From Muricea muricata (lineage: Eukaryota; Cnidaria; Anthozoa; Malacalcyonacea; Plexauridae): 64,000 nucleotides of DNA. Made by a program: the position numbers and the translations under genes. The notes beneath the pieces are model-generated. The model searched no databases. It saw only the letters and a program-made list of their open reading frames with translations, and was not told the origin of the DNA. The DNA lies in assembly GCA_963855995.1 (NCBI GenBank), contig OY979722.1:2728001-2792000 (forward strand), given 5' to 3'. This document shows, piece after piece, positions 47,101 through 63,400 of this stretch; the first letter of the stretch is position 1; the number at the start of each line of letters is the position of its first letter.

Positions 47101-50100
47101 AAGCATTTCCAAATATAATAAGACAACTCCAAAGTTAGTTTATTCTTAAGAGACCAGCGGTACCGTGATGCGTGCAAAATTTCAACTGATTTCGATGAAA
47201 AATGGAAAGGTTATGAATCAAGACTGGTAGCACATTGAAAGAGCCATTGAGAGGCTAAATGGGTAAAACAATGGGCAAGCTGAATGATGACTAGAATTCA
47301 TTTCAAGAACTCCGAACTAAGTTTTTTCACAAACAATGCGTCATTTGGACATTTCCACCAAGTTTCAATGAACTCCTTTACAAATTGGACATTTTATAAA
47401 TTTATGGTACAATTCTGTAACAATTACCAATGAGGAAAAAGTTTGAAGAAGAGGTATCTCCGACTAAGCTTTTCCAAATATAATGAGACAACTCCAAAGT
47501 TAGTTTATTCTTAAGAGACCAGCGGTACAGTGATGCGTGCTAAATTTCAACTGATTTCGATGAAAAATGGAAAGGTTATGAATCAAGACAGCTAGCACAT
47601 TGAAAGAGCTATTGAGAGGCTAAATGGGTAAAACAATGGGCAAGCTGAATGATAACTAGAATTCATTTTAACAACTCCGAACTAAGTTTTTTCACAAACA
47701 ATGCGTCATTTGGACATTTCCACCAAGTTTCAATGAATTCCATTACAAATTGGACATTTTCAAAATTTAAGGTACAATACTATAACAATTACCAATGAGG
47801 AAAAAGTTTGAAGAAGAGGTATCTCCCACTAAGCTTTTCCAAATATAAAGAGACAACTCCAAAGTTAGTTTATTCTTAAGAGACCAGCGGTACAGTGATG
47901 CGTGCAAAATTTGAACTGATTTCGATGAAAAATGGAAAGGTTATGAATCAAGACAGCTAGCACATTGAAAGAGCCATTGAGAGGCTAAATGGGTAAAACA
48001 ATGGGCAAGCTGAATGATAACTAGAATTCATTTAAAGAACTCCGAACTGAGTTTTTTCACAAACAATGCGTCATTTGGACATTTCCACCAAGTTTCAATG
48101 AATTCCATTACAAATTGGACATTTTCAAAATTTAAGGTACAATTCTATAACAATTACCAATGAGGAAAAAGTTTGAAGAAGAGGTATCTCCCACTAAGCA
48201 TTTCCAAATATAATAAGACAACTCCAAAGTTAGTTTATTCTTAAGAGACCAGCGGTACAGTGATGCGTGCAAAATTTCAACTGATTTCGATGAAAAATGG
48301 AAAGGTTATGAATCAAGACTGGTAGCACATTGAAAGAGCCATTGAGAGGCTAAATGGGTAAAACAATGGGCAAGCTGAATGATAACTAGAATTCATTTCA
48401 AGAACTCCGAACTAAGTTTTTTCACAAACAATGCGTCATTTGGACATTTCCACCAAGTTTCAATGAACTCCATTACAAATTGGACATTTTATAAATTTAT
48501 GGTACAATTCTGTAACAATTACCAATGAGGAAAAAGTTTGAAGAAGAGGTATCTCCCACTAAGCTTTTCCAAATATAATGAGACAACTCCAAAGTTAGTT
48601 TATTCTTAAGAGACCAGCGGTACAGTGATGCGTGCAAAATTTCAACTGATTTCGATGAAAAATGGAAAGGTTATGAATCAAGACAGCTAGCACATTGAAA
48701 GAGCCATTGAGAGGCTAAATGGGTAAAACAATGGGCAAGCTGAATGATAACTAGAATTCATTTCAAGAACTCCGAACTGAGTTTTTTCACAAACAATGCG
48801 TCATTTGGACATTTCCACCAAGTTTCAATGAACTCCATTACAAATTAGACATTTTATAAATTTATGGTACAATTCTGTAACAATTACCAATGAGGAAAAA
48901 GTTTGAAGAAGAGGTATCTCCCACTAAGCTTTTCCAAATATAATGAGACAACTCCAAAGTTAGTTAATTCATAAAAGACCAGCGGTACAGTGATGCGTGC
49001 TAAATTTCAACTGATTTCGATGAAAAATGGAAAGGTTATGAATCAAGACAGCTAGCACATTGAAAGAGCTATTGAGAGGCTAAATGGGTAAAACAATGGG
49101 CAAGCTGAATGATAACTAGAATTCATTTAAAGAACTCCGAACTGAGTTTTTTCACAAACAATGCGTCATTTGGACATTTCCACCAAGTTTCAATGAATTC
49201 CATTACAAATTGGACATTTTCAAAATTTAAGGTACAATTCTATAACAATTACCAATGAGGAAAAAGTTTGAAGAAGAGGTATCTCCCACTAAGCTTTTCC
49301 AAATATAATAAGACAACTCCAAAGTTAGTTTATTCTTAAGAGACCAGCGGTACAGTGATGCGTGCAAAATTTCAACTGATTTCGATGAAAAATGGAAAGG
49401 TTATGAATCAAGACTGGTAGCACATTGAAAGAGCCATTGAGAGGCTAAATGGGTAAAACAATGGGCAAGCTGAATGATGACTAGAATTCATTTCAAGAAC
49501 TCCGAACTAAGTTTTTTCACAAACAATGCGTCATTTGGACATTTCCACCAAGTTTCAATGAACTCCATTACAAATTGGACATTTTATAAATTTATGGTAC
49601 AATTCTGTAACAATTACCAATGAGGAAAAAGTTTGAAGAAGAGGTATCTCCGACTAAGCTTTTCCAAATATAATGAGACAACTCCAAAGTTAGTTTATTC
49701 TTAAGAGACCAGCGGTACAGTGATGCGTGCTAAATTTCAACTGATTTCGATGAAAAATGGAAAGGTTATGAATCAAGACAGCTAGCACATTGAAAGAGCT
49801 ATTGAGAGGCTAAATGGGTAAAACAATGGGCAAGCTGAATGATAACTAGAATTCATTTCAACAACTCCGAACTAAGTTTTTTCACAAACAATGCGTCATT
49901 TGGACATTTCCACCAAGTTTCAATGAACTCCTTTACAAATTGGACATTTTATAAATTTATGGTACAATTCTGTAACAATTACCAATGAGGAAAAAGTTTG
50001 AAGAAGAGGTATCTCCGACTAAGCTTTTCCAAATATAATGAGACAACTCCAAAGTTAGTTTATTCTTAAGAGACCAGCGGTACAGTGATGCGTGCTAAAT

Positions 50101-53060
50101 TTCAACTGATTTCGATGAAAAATGGAAAGGTTATGAATCAAGACAGCTAGCACATTGAAAGAGCTATTGAGAGGCTAAATGGGTAAAACAATGGGCAAGC
50201 TGAATGATAACTAGAATTCATTTTAACAACTCCGAACTAAGTTTTTTCACAAACAATGCGTCATTTGGACATTTCCACCAAGTTTCAATGAATTCCATTA
50301 CAAATTGGACATTTTCAAAATTTAAGGTACAATACTATAACAATTACCAATGAGGAAAAAGTTTGAAGAAGAGGTATCTCCCACTAAGCTTTTCCAAATA
50401 TAATGAGACAACTCCAAAGTTAGTTTATTCTTAAGAGACCAGCGGTACAGTGATGCGTGCAAAATTTGAACTGATTTCGATGAAAAATGGAAAGGTTATG
50501 AATCAAGACAGCTAGCACATTGAAAGAGCCATTGAGAGGCTAAATGGGTAAAACAATGGGCAAGCTGAATGATAACTAGAATTCATTTAAAGAACTCCGA
50601 ACTGAGTTTTTTCACAAACAATGCGTCATTTGGACATTTCCACCAAGTTTCAATGAATTCCATTACAAATTGGACATTTTCAAAATTTAAGGTACAATTC
50701 TATAACAATTACCAATGAGGAAAAAGTTTGAAGAAGAGGTATCTCCCACTAAGCATTTCCAAATATAATAAGACAACTCCAAAGTTAGTTTATTCTTAAG
50801 AGACCAGCGGTACAGTGATGCGTGCAAAATTTCAACTGATTTCGATGAAAAATGGAAAGGTTATGAATCAAGACTGGTAGCACATTGAAAGAGCCATTGA
50901 GAGGCTAAATGGGTAAAACAATGGGCAAGCTGAATGATAACTAGAATTCATTTCAAGAACTCCGAACTAAGTTTTTTCACAAACAATGCGTCATTTGGAC
51001 ATTTCCACCAAGTTTCAATGAACTCCATTACAAATTGGACATTTTATAAATTTATGGTACAATTCTGTAACAATTACCAATGAGGAAAAAGTTTGAAGAA
51101 GAGGTATCTCCCACTAAGCTTTTCCAAATATAATGAGACAACTCCAAAGTTAGTTTATTCTTAAGAGACCAGCGGTACAGTGATGCGTGCAAAATTTCAA
51201 CTGATTTCGATGAAAAATGGAAAGGTTATGAATCAAGACAGCTAGCACATTGAAAGAGCCATTGAGAGGCTAAATGGGTAAAACAATGGGCAAGCTGAAT
51301 GATAACTAGAATTCATTTCAAGAACTCCGAACTAAGTTTTTTCACAAACAATGCGTCATTTGGACATTTCCACCAAGTTTCAATGAACTCCATTACAAAT
51401 TAGACATTTTATAAATTTATGGTACAATTCTGTAACAATTACCAATGAGGAAAAAGTTTGAAGAAGAGGTATCTCCCACTAAGCTTTTCCAAATATAATG
51501 AGACAACTCCAAAGTTAGTTAATTCATAAAAGACCAGCGGTACAGTGATGCGTGCTAAATTTCAACTGATTTCGATGAAAAATGGAAAGGTTATGAATCA
51601 AGACAGCTAGCACATTGAAAGAGCTATTGAGAGGCTAAATGGGTAAAACAATGGGCAAGCTGAATGATAACTAGAATTCATTTAAAGAACTATGAACTGA
51701 GTTTTTTCACAAACAATGCGTCATTTGGACATTTCCACCAAGTTTCAATGAATTCCATTACAAATTGGACATTTTCAAAATTTAAGGTACAATTCTATAA
51801 CAATTACCAATGAGGAAAAAGTTTGAAGAAGAGGTATCTCCCACTAAGCTTTTCCAAATATAATAAGACAACTCCAAAGTTAGTTTATTCTTAAGAGACC
51901 AGCGGTACAGTGATGCGTGCAAAATTTCAACTGATTTCGATGAAAAATGGAAAGGTTATGAATCAAGACTGGTAGCACATTGAAAGAGCCATTGAGAGGC
52001 TAAATGGGTAAAACAATGGGCAAGCTGAATGATAACTAGAATTCATTTCAAGAACTCCGAACTAAGTTTTTTCACAAACAATGCGTCATTTGGACATTTC
52101 CACCAAGTTTCAATGAACTCCATTACAAATTGGACATTTTATAAATTTATGGTACAATTCTGTAACAATTACCAATGAGGAAAAAGTTTGAAGAAGAGGT
52201 ATCTCCCACTAAGCTTTTCCAAATATAATGAGACAACTCCAAAGTTAGTTTATTCTTAAGAGACCAGCGGTACAGTGATGCGTGCAAAATTTCAACTGAT
52301 TTCGATGAAAAATGGAAAGGTTATGAATCAAGACAGCTAGCACATTGAAAGAGCCATTGAGAGGCTAAATGGGTAAAACAATGGGCAAGCTGAATGATAA
52401 CTAGAATTCATTTCAAGAACTCCGAACTAAGTTTTTTCACAAACAATGCGTCATTTGGACATTTCCACCAAGTTTCAATGAACTCCATTACAAATTAGAC
52501 ATTTTATAAATTTATGGTACAATTCTGTAACAATTACCAATGAGGAAAAAGTTTGAAGAAGAGGTATCTCCCACTAAGCTTTTCCAAATATAATGAGACA
52601 ACTTCAAAGTTAGTTAATTCATAAAAGACCAGCGGTACAGTGATGCGTGCTAAATTTCAACTGATTTCGATGAAAAATGGAAAGGTTATGAATCAAGACA
52701 GCTAGCACATTGAAAGAGCTATTGAGAGGCTAAATGGGTAAAACAATGGGCAAGCTGAATGATAACTAGAATTCATTTAAAGAACTCCGAACTGAGTTTT
52801 TTCACAAACAATGCGTCATTTGGACATTTCCACCAAGTTTCAATGAATTCCATTACAAATTGGACATTTTCAAAATTTAAGGTACAATTCTATAACAATT
52901 ACCAATGAGGAAAAAGTTTGAAGAAGAGGTATCTCCCACTAAGCTTTTCCAAATATAATAAGACAACTCCAAAGTTAGTTTATTCTTAAGAGACCAGCGG
53001 TACAGTGATGCGTGCAAAATTTCAACTGATTTCGATGAAAAATGGAAAGGTTATGAATCA

Positions 53061-56000
53061 AGACTGGTAGCACATTGAAAGAGCCATTGAGAGGCTAAAT
53101 GGGTAAAACAATGGGCAAGCTGAATGATGACTAGAATTCATTTCAAGAACTCCGAACTAAGTTTTTTCACAAACAATGCGTCATTTGGACATTTCCACCA
53201 AGTTTCAATGAACTCCATTACAAATTGGACATTTTATAAATTTATGGTACAATTCTGTAACAATTACCAATGAGGAAAAAGTTTGAAGAAGAGGTATCTC
53301 CGACTAAGCTTTTCCAAATATAATGAGACAACTCCAAAGTTAGTTTATTCTTAAGAGACCAGCGGTACAGTGATGCGTGCTAAATTTCAACTGATTTCGA
53401 TGAAAAATGGAAAGGTTATGAATCAAGACAGCTAGCACATTGAAAGAGCTATTGAGAGGCTAAATGGGTAAAACAATGGGCAAGCTGAATGATAACTAGA
53501 ATTCATTTCAACAACTCCGAACTAAGTTTTTTCACAAACAATGCGTCATTTGGACATTTCCACCAAGTTTCAATGAATTCCATTACAAATTGGACATTTT
53601 CAAAATTTAAGGTACAATTCTATAACAATTACCAATGAGGAAAAAGTTTGAAGAAGAGGTATCTCCCACTAAGCTTTTCCAAATATAATGAGACAACTCC
53701 AAAGTTAGTTTATTCTTAAGAGACCAGCGGTACAGTGATGCGTGCAAAATTTGAACTGATTTCGATGAAAAATGGAAAGGTTATGAATCAAGACAGCTAG
53801 CACATTGAAAGAGCCATTGAGAGGCTAAATGGGTAAAACAATGGGCAAGCTGAATCATAACTAGAATTCATTTAAAGAACTCCGAACTGAGTTTTTTCAC
53901 AAACAATGCGTCATTTGGACATTTCCACCAAGTTTCAATGAATTCCATTACAAATTGGACATTTTCAAAATTTAAGGTACAATTCTATAACAATTACCAA
54001 TGAGGAAAAAGTTTGAAGAAGAGGTATCTCCCACTAAGCTTTTCCAAATATAATGAGACAACTCCAAAATTAGTTTATTCTTAAGAGACCAGCGGTACAG
54101 TGATGCGTGCTAAATTTCAACTGATTTCGATGAAAAATGGAAAGGTTATGAATCAAGACTTCTAGCACATTGAAAGAGCCATTGAGAGGCTAAATGGGTA
54201 AAACAATGGGCAAGCTGAATAAAAACTAGAATTCATTTAAAGAACTCCGAACTGAGTTTTTTCACAAACAATGCGTCATTTGGACATTTCCACCAAGTTT
54301 CAATGAATTCCATTACAAATTGGACATTTTCAAAATTTAAGGTACAATTCTATAACAATTACCAATGAGGAAAAAGTTTGAAGAAGAGGTATCTCCCACT
54401 AAGCTTTTCCAAATATAATGAGACAACTCCAAAGTTAGTTTATTCTTAAGAGACCAGCGGTACAGTGATGCGTGCAAAATTTCAACTGATTTCGATGAAA
54501 AATGGAAAGGTTATGAATCAAGACAGCTAGCACATTGAAAGAGCCATTGAGAGGCTAAATGGGTAAAACAATGGGCAAGCTGAATGATAACTAGAATTCA
54601 TTTCAAGAACTCCGAACTAAGTTTTTTCACAAACAATGCGTCATTTGGACATTTCCACCAAGTTTCAATGAACTCCATTACAAATTGGACATTTTATAAA
54701 TTTATGGTACAATTCTGTAACAATTACCAATGAGGAAAAAGTTTGAAGAAGAGGTATCTCCCACTAAGCTTTTCCAAATATAATGAGACAACTCCAAAGT
54801 TAGTTAATTCATAAAAGACCAGCGGTACAGTGATGCGTGCTAAATTTCAACTGATTTCGATGAAAAATGGAAAGGTTATGAATCAAGACAGCTAGCACAT
54901 TGAAAGAGCCATTGAGAGGCTAAATGGGTAAAACAATGGGCAAGCTGAATGATAACTAGAATTCATTTAAAGAACTCCGAACTGAGTTTTTTCACAAACA
55001 ATGCGTCATTTGGACATTTCCACCAAGTTTCAATGAATTCCATTACAAATTGGACATTTTCAAAATTTAAGGTACAATTCTATAACAATTACCAATGAGG
55101 AAAAAGTTTGAAGAAGAGGTATCTCCCACTAAGCTTTTCCAAATATAATAAGACAACTCCAAAGTTAGTTTATTCTTAAGAGACCAGCGGTACAGTGATG
55201 CGTGCAAAATTTCAACTGATTTCGATGAAAAATGGAAAGGTTATGAATCAAGACTGGTAGCACATTGAAAGAGCCATTGAGAGGCTAAATGGGTAAAACA
55301 ATGGGCAAGCTGAATGATGACTAGAATTCATTTCAAGAACTCCGAACTAAGTTTTTTCACAAACAATGCGTCATTTGGACATTTCCACCAAGTTTCAATG
55401 AACTCCATTACAAATTGGACATTTTATAAATTTATGGTACAATTCTGTAACAATTACCAATGAGGAAAAAGTTTGAAGAAGAGGTATCTCCGACTAAGCT
55501 TTTCCAAATATAATGAGACAACTCCAAAGTTAGTTTATTCTTAAGAGACCAGCGGTACAGTGATGCGTGCTAAATTTCAACTGATTTCGATGAAAAATGG
55601 AAAGGTTATGAATCAAGACAGCTAGCACATTGAAAGAGCTATTGAGAGGCTAAATGGGTAAAACAATGGGCAAGCTGAATGATAACTAGAATTCATTTCA
55701 ACAACTCCGAACTAAGTTTTTTCACAAACAATGCGTCATTTGGACATTTCCACCAAGTTTCAATGAATTCCATTACAAATTGGACATTTTCAAAATTTAA
55801 GGTACAATTCTATAACAATTACCAATGAGGAAAAAGTTTGAAGAAGAGGTATCTCCCACTAAGCTTTTCCAAATATAATGAGACAACTCCAAAGTTAGTT
55901 TATTCTTAAGAGACCAGCGGTACAGTGATGCGTGCAAAATTTGAACTGATTTCGATGAAAAATGGAAAGGTTATGAATAAAGACAGCTAGCACATTGAAA

Positions 56001-57441
56001 GAGCCATTGAGAGGCTAAATGGGTAAAACAATGGGCAAGCTGAATCATAACTAGAATTCATTTAAAGAACTCCGAACTGAGTTTTTTCACAAACAATGCG
56101 TCATTTGGACATTTCCACCAAGTTTCAATGAATTCCATTACAAATTGGACATTTTCAAAATTTAAGGTACAATTCTATAACAATTACCAATGAGGAAAAA
56201 GTTTGAAGAAGAGGTATCTCCCACTAAGCTTTTCCAAATATAATGAGACAACTCCAAAATTAGTTTATTCTTAAGAGACCAGCGGTATAGTGATGCGTGC
56301 TAAATTTCAACTGATTTCGATGAAAAATGGAAAGGTTATGAATCAAGACTTCTAGCACATTGAAAGAGCCATTGAGAGGCTAAATGGGTAAAACAATGGG
56401 CAAGCTGAATAAAAACTAGAATTCATTTAAAGAACTCCGAACTGAGTTTTTTCACAAACAATGCGTCATTTGGACATTTCCACCAAGTTTCAATGAATTC
56501 CATTACAAATTGGACATTTTCAAAATTTAAGGTACAATTCTATAACAATTACCAATGAGGAAAAAGTTTGAAGAAGAGGTATCTCCCACTAAGCTTTTCC
56601 AAATATAATGAGACAACTCCAAAGTTAGTTTATTCTTAAGAGACCAGCGGTACAGTGATGCGTGCAAAATTTCAACTGATTTCGATGAAAAATGGAAAGG
56701 TTATGAATCAAGACAGCTAGCACATTGAAAGAGCCATTGAGAGGCTAAATGGGTAAAACAATGGGCAAGCTGAATGATAACTAGAATTCATTTCAAGAAC
56801 TCCGAACTAAGTTTTTTCACAAACAATGCGTCATTTGGACATTTCCACCAAGTTTCAATGAACTCCATTACAAATTGGACATTTTATAAATTTATGGTAC
56901 AATTCTGTAACAATTACCAATGAGGAAAAAGTTTGAAGAAGAGGTATCTCCCACTAAGCTTTTCCAAATATAATGAGACAACTCCAAAGTTAGTTAATTC
57001 ATAAAAGACCAGCGGTACAGTGATGCGTGCTAAATTTCAACTGATTTCGATGAAAAATGGAAAGGTTATGAATCAAGACAGCTAGCACATTGAAAGAGCC
57101 ATTGAGAGGCTAAATGGGTAAAACAATGGGCAAGCTGAATGATAACTAGAATTCATTTAAAGAACTCCGAACTGAGTTTTTTCACAAACAATGCGTCATT
57201 TGGACATTTCCACCAAGTTTCAATGAATTCCATTACAAATTGGACATTTTCAAAATTTAAGGTACAATTCTATAACAATTACCAATGAGGAAAAAGTTTG
57301 AAGAAGAGGTATCTCCCACTAAGCTTTTCCAAATATAATAAGACAACTCCAAAGTTAGTTTATTCTTAAGAGACCAGCGGTACAGTGATGCGTGCAAAAT
57401 TTCAACTGATTTCGATGAAAAATGGAAAGGTTATGAATCAA
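53061..57441. repeat. 6-monomer (2190-bp) higher-order repeats
   Basis: AAGACTGGTAGC recurs at 53061, 55251 and 57441, GAATCATAAC at 53854 and 56044, and AAGACTTCTAGC at about 54157 and 56347, all 2190 bp apart. The same block also appears at 42.1-45 kb, 10,950 bp (30 monomers) to the left. Confidence 0.8.
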
Positions 57442-60400
57442 GACTGGTAGCACATTGAAAGAGCCATTGAGAGGCTAAATGGGTAAAACAATGGGCAAGC
57501 TGAATGATGACTAGAATTCATTTCAACAACTCCGAACTAAGTTTTTTCACAAACAATGCGTCATTTGGACATTTCCACCAAGTTTCAATGAATTCCATTA
57601 CAAATTGGACATTTTATAAATTTATGGTACAATTCTGTAACAATTACCAATGAGGAAAAAGTTTGAAGAAGAGGTATCTCCGACTAAGCTTTTCCAAATA
57701 TAATGAGACAACTCCAAAGTTAGTTTATTCTTAAGAGACCAGCGGTACAGTGATGCGTGCTAAATTTCAACTGATTTCGATGAAAAATGGAAAGGTTATG
57801 AATCAAGACAGCTAGCACATTGAAAGAGCTATTGAGAGGCTAAATGGGTAAAACAATGGGCAAGCTGAATGATAACTAGAATTCATTTCAACAACTCCGA
57901 ACTAAGTTTTTTCACAAACAATGCGTCATTTGGACATTTCCACCAAGTTTCAATGAATTCCATTACAAATTGGACATTTTCAAAATTTAAGGTACAATTC
58001 TATAACAATTACCAATGAGGAAAAAGTTTGAAGAAGAGGTATCTCCCACTAAGCTTTTCCAAATATAATGAGACAACTCCAAAGTTAGTTTATTCTTAAG
58101 AGACCAGCGGTACAGTGATGCGTGCTAAATTTCAACTGATTTCGATGAAAAATGGAAAGGTTATGAATCAAGACAGCTAGCACATTGAAAGAGCCATTGA
58201 GAGGCTAAATGGGTAAAACAATGGGCAAGCTGAATCATAACTAGAATTCATTTAAAGAACTCCGAACTGAGTTTTTTCACAAACAATGCGTCATTTGAAC
58301 ATTTCCACCAAGTTTCAATGAATTCCATTAGAAATTGGACATTTTCAAAATTTAAGGTACAATTCTATAACAATTACCAATGAGGAAAAAGTTTGAAGAA
58401 GAGGTATCTCCCACTAAGCTTTTCCAAATATAATGAGACAACTCCAAAGTTAGTTTATTCTTAAGAGACCAGCGGTACAGTGATGCGTGCAAAATTTCAA
58501 CTGATTTCGATGAAAAATGGAAAGGTTATGAATCAAGACAGCTAGCACATTGAAAGAGCCATTGAGAGGCTAAATGGGTAAAACAATGGGCAAGCTGAAT
58601 GATAACTAGAATTCATTTCAAGAACTCCGAACTAAGTTTTTTCACAAACAATGCGTCATTTGGACATTTCCACCAAGTTTCAATGAACTCCATTACAAAT
58701 TGGACATTTTATAAATTTATGGTACAATTCTGTAACAATTACCAATGAGGAAAAAGTTTGAAGAAGAGGTATCTCCGACTAAGCTTTTCCAAATATAATG
58801 AGACAACTCCAAAGTTAGTTTATTCTTAAGAGACCAGCGGTACAGTGATGCGTGCTAAATTTCAACTGATTTCGATGAAAAATGGAAAGGTTATGAATCA
58901 AGACAGCTAGCACATTGAAAGAGCTATTGAGAGGCTAAATGGGTAAAACAATGGGCAAGCTGAATGATAACTAGAATTCATTTCAACAACTCCGAACTAA
59001 GTTTTTTCACAAACAATGCGTCATTTGGACATTTCCACCAAGTTTCAATGAATTCCATTACAAATTGGACATTTTCAAAATTTAAGGTACAATTCTATAA
59101 CAATTACCAATGAGGAAAAAGTTTGAAGAAGAGGTATCTCCCACTAAGCTTTTCCAAATATAATGAGACAACTCCAAAGTTAGTTTATTCTTAAGAGACC
59201 AGCGGTACAGTGATGCGTGCAAAATTTGAACTGATTTCGATGAAAAATGGAAAGGTTATGAATCAAGACAGCTAGCACATTGAAAGAGCCATTGAAAGGC
59301 TAAATGGGTAAAACAATGGGCAAGCTGAATCATAACTAGAATTCATTTAAAGAACTCCGAACTGAGTTTTTTCACAAACAATGCGTCATTTGAACATTTC
59401 CACCAAGTTTCAATGAATTCCATTACAAATTGGACATTTTCAAAATTTAAGGTACAATTCTATAACAATTACCAATGAGGAAAAAGTTTGAAGAAGAGGT
59501 ATCTCCCACTAAGCTTTTCCAAATATAATGAGACAACTCCAAAGTTAGTTTATTCTTAAGAGACCAGCGGTACAGTGATGCGTGCAAAATTTCAACTGAT
59601 TTCGATGAAAAATGGAAAGGTTATGAATCAAGACAGCTAGCACATTGAAAGAGCCATTGAGAGGCTAAATGGGTAAAACAATGGGCAAGCTGAATGATAA
59701 CTAGAATTCATTTCAAGAACTCCGAACTAAGTTTTTTCACAAACAATGCGTCATTTGGACATTTCCACCAAGTTTCAATGAACTCCATTACAAATTGGAC
59801 ATTTTATAAATTTATGGTACAATTCTGTAACAATTACCAATGAGGAAAAAGTTTGAAGAAGAGGTATCTCCCACTAAGCTTTTCCAAATATAATGAGACA
59901 ACTCCAAAGTTAGTTAATTCATAAAAGACCAGCGGTACAGTGATGCGTGCTAAATTTCAACTGATTTCGATGAAAAATGGAAAGGTTATGAATCAAGACA
60001 GCTAGCACATTGAAAGAGCCATTGAGAGGCTAAATGGGTAAAACAATGGGCAAGCTGAATGATAACTAGAATTCATTTAAAGAACTCCGAACTGAGTTTT
60101 TTCACAAACAATGCGTCATTTGGACATTTCCACCAAGTTTCAATGAATTCCATTACAAATTGGACATTTTCAAAATTTAAGGTACAATTCTATAACAATT
60201 ACCAATGAGGAAAAAGTTTGAAGAAGAGGTATCTCCCACTAAGCTTTTCCAAATATAATAAGACAACTCCAAAGTTAGTTTATTCTTAAGAGACCAGCGG
60301 TACCGTGATGCGTGCAAAATTTCAACTGATTTCGATGAAAAATGGAAAGGTTATGAATCAAGACTGGTAGCACATTGAAAGAGCCATTGAGAGGCTAAAT

Positions 60401-63400
60401 GGGTAAAACAATGGGCAAGCTGAATGATGACTAGAATTCATTTCAAGAACTCCGAACTAAGTTTTTTCACAAACAATGCGTCATTTGGACATTTCCACCA
60501 AGTTTCAATGAACTCCATTACAAATTGGACATTTTATAAATTTATGGTACAATTCTGTAACAATTACCAATGAGGAAAAAGTTTGAAGAAGAGGTATCTC
60601 CGACTAAGCTTTTCCAAATATAATGAGACAACTCCAAAGTTAGTTTATTCTTAAGAGACCAGCGGTACAGTGATGCGTGCTAAATTTCAACTGATTTCGA
60701 TGAAAAATGGAAAGGTTATGAATCAAGACAGCTAGCACATTGAAAGAGCTATTGAGAGGCTAAATGGGTAAAACAATGGGCAAGCTGAATGATAACTAGA
60801 ATTCATTTCAACAACTCCGAACTAAGTTTTTTCACAAACAATGCGTCATTTGGACATTTCCACCAAGTTTCAATGAATTCCATTACAAATTGGACATTTT
60901 CAAAATTTAAGGTACAATACTATAACAATTACCAATGAGGAAAAAGTTTGAAGAAGAGGTATCTCCCACTAAGCTTTTCCAAATATAATGAGACAACTCC
61001 AAAGTTAGTTTATTCTTAAGAGACCAGCGGTACAGTGATGCGTGCAAAATTTGAACTGATTTCGATGAAAAATGGAAAGGTTATGAATCAAGACAGCTAG
61101 CACATTGAAAGAGCCATTGAGAGGCTAAATGGGTAAAACAATGGGCAAGCTGAATCATAACTAGAATTCATTTAAAGAACTCCGAACTGAGTTTTTTCAC
61201 AAACAATGCGTCATTTGAACATTTCCACCAAGTTTCAATGAATTCCATTACAAATTGGACATTTTCAAAATTTAAGGTACAATTCTATAACAATTACCAA
61301 TGAGGAAAAAGTTTGAAGAAGAGGTATCTCCCACTAAGCTTTTCCAAATATAATGAGACAACTCCAAAATTAGTTTATTCTTAAGAGACCAGCGGTACAG
61401 TGATGCGTGCTAAATTTCAACTGATTTCGATGAAAAATGGAAAGGTTATGAATCAAGACAGCTAGCACATTGAAAGAGCCATTGAGAGGCTAAATGGGTA
61501 AAACAATGGGCAAGCTGAATAAAAACTAGAATTCATTTAAAGAACTCCGAACTGAGTTTTTTCACAAACAATGCGTCATTTGGACATTTCCACCAAGTTT
61601 CAATGAATTCCATTACAAATTGGAGATTTTCAAAATTTAAGGTACAATTCTATAACAATTACCAATGAGGAAAAAGTTTGAAGAAGAGGTATCTCCCACT
61701 AAGCTTTTCCAAATGTAATGAGACAACTCCAAAGTTAGTTTATTCTTAAGAGACCAGCGGTACAGTGATGCGTGCAAAATTTCAACTGATTTCGATGAAA
61801 AATGGAAAGGTTATGAATCAAGACAGCTAGCACATTGAAAGAGCCATTGAGAGGCTAAATGGGTAAAACAATGGGCAAGCTGAATGATAACTAGAATTCA
61901 TTTAAAGAACTCCGAACTGAGTTTTTTCACAAACAATGCGTCATTTGGACATTTCCACCAAGTTTCAATGAATTCCATTACAAATTGGACATTTTCAAAA
62001 TTTAAGGTACAATTCTATAACAATTACCAATGAGGAAAAAGTTTGAAGAAGAGGTATCTCCCACTAAGCTTTTCCAAATATAATAAGACAACTCCAAAGT
62101 TAGTTTATTCTTAAGAGACCAGCGGTACAATGATGCGTGCAAAATTTCAACTGATTTCGATGAAAAATGGAAAGGTTATGAATCAAGACTGGTAGCACAT
62201 TGAAAGAGCCATTGAGAGGCTAAATGGGTAAAACAATGGGCAAGCTGAATGATAACTAGAATTCATTTCAAGAACTCCGAACTAAGTTTTTTCACAAACA
62301 ATGCGTCATTTGGACATTTCCACCAAGTTTCAATGAACTCCATTACAAATTGGACATTTTATAAATTTATATTACAATTCTGTAACAATTACCAATGAGG
62401 AAAAAGTTTGAAGAAGAGGTATCTCCCACTAAGCTTTTCCAAATATAATGAGACAACTCCAAAGTTAGTTAATTCATAAAAGACCAGCGGTACAGTGATG
62501 CGTGCTAAATTTCAACTGATTTCGATGAAAAATGGAAAGGTTATGAATCAAGACAGCTAGCACATTGAAAGAGCCATTGAGAGGCTAAATGGGTAAAACA
62601 ATGGGCAAGCTGAATGATAACTAGAATTCATTTAAAGAACTCCGAACTGAGTTTTTTCACAAACAATGCGTCATTTGGACATTTCCACCAAGTTTCAATG
62701 AATTCCATTACAAATTGGACATTTTCAAAATTAAAGGTTTAATTCTATAACAATTACCAATGAGGAAAAAGTTTGAAGAAGAGGTATCTCCCACTAAGCT
62801 TTTCCAAATATAATAAGACAACTCCAAAGTTAGTTTATTCTTAAGAGACCAGCGGTACAGTGATGCGTGCAAAATTTCAACTGATTTCGATGAAAAATGG
62901 AAAGGTTATGAATCAAGACTGGTAGCACATTGAAAGAGCCATTGAGAGGCTAAATGGGTAAAACAATGGGCAAGCTGAATGATAACTAGAATTCATTTCA
63001 AGAACTCCGAACTAAGTTTTTTCACAAACAATGCGTCATTTGGACATTTCCACCAAGTTTCAATGAACTCCATTACAAATTGGACATTTTATAAATTTAT
63101 GGTACAATTCTGTAACAATTACCAATGAGGAAAAAGTTTGAAGAAGAGGTATCTCCCACTAAGCTTTTCCAAATATAATGAGACAACTCCAAAGTTAGTT
63201 AATTCATAAAAGACCAGCGGTACAGTGATGCGTGCTAAATTTCAACTGATTTCGATGAAAAATGGAAAGGTTATGAATCAAGACAGCTAGCACATTGAAA
63301 GAGCCATTGAGAGGCTAAATGGGTAAAACAATGGGCAAGCTGAATGATGACTAGAATTCATTTCAAGAACTCCGAACTAAGTTTTTTCACAAACAATGCG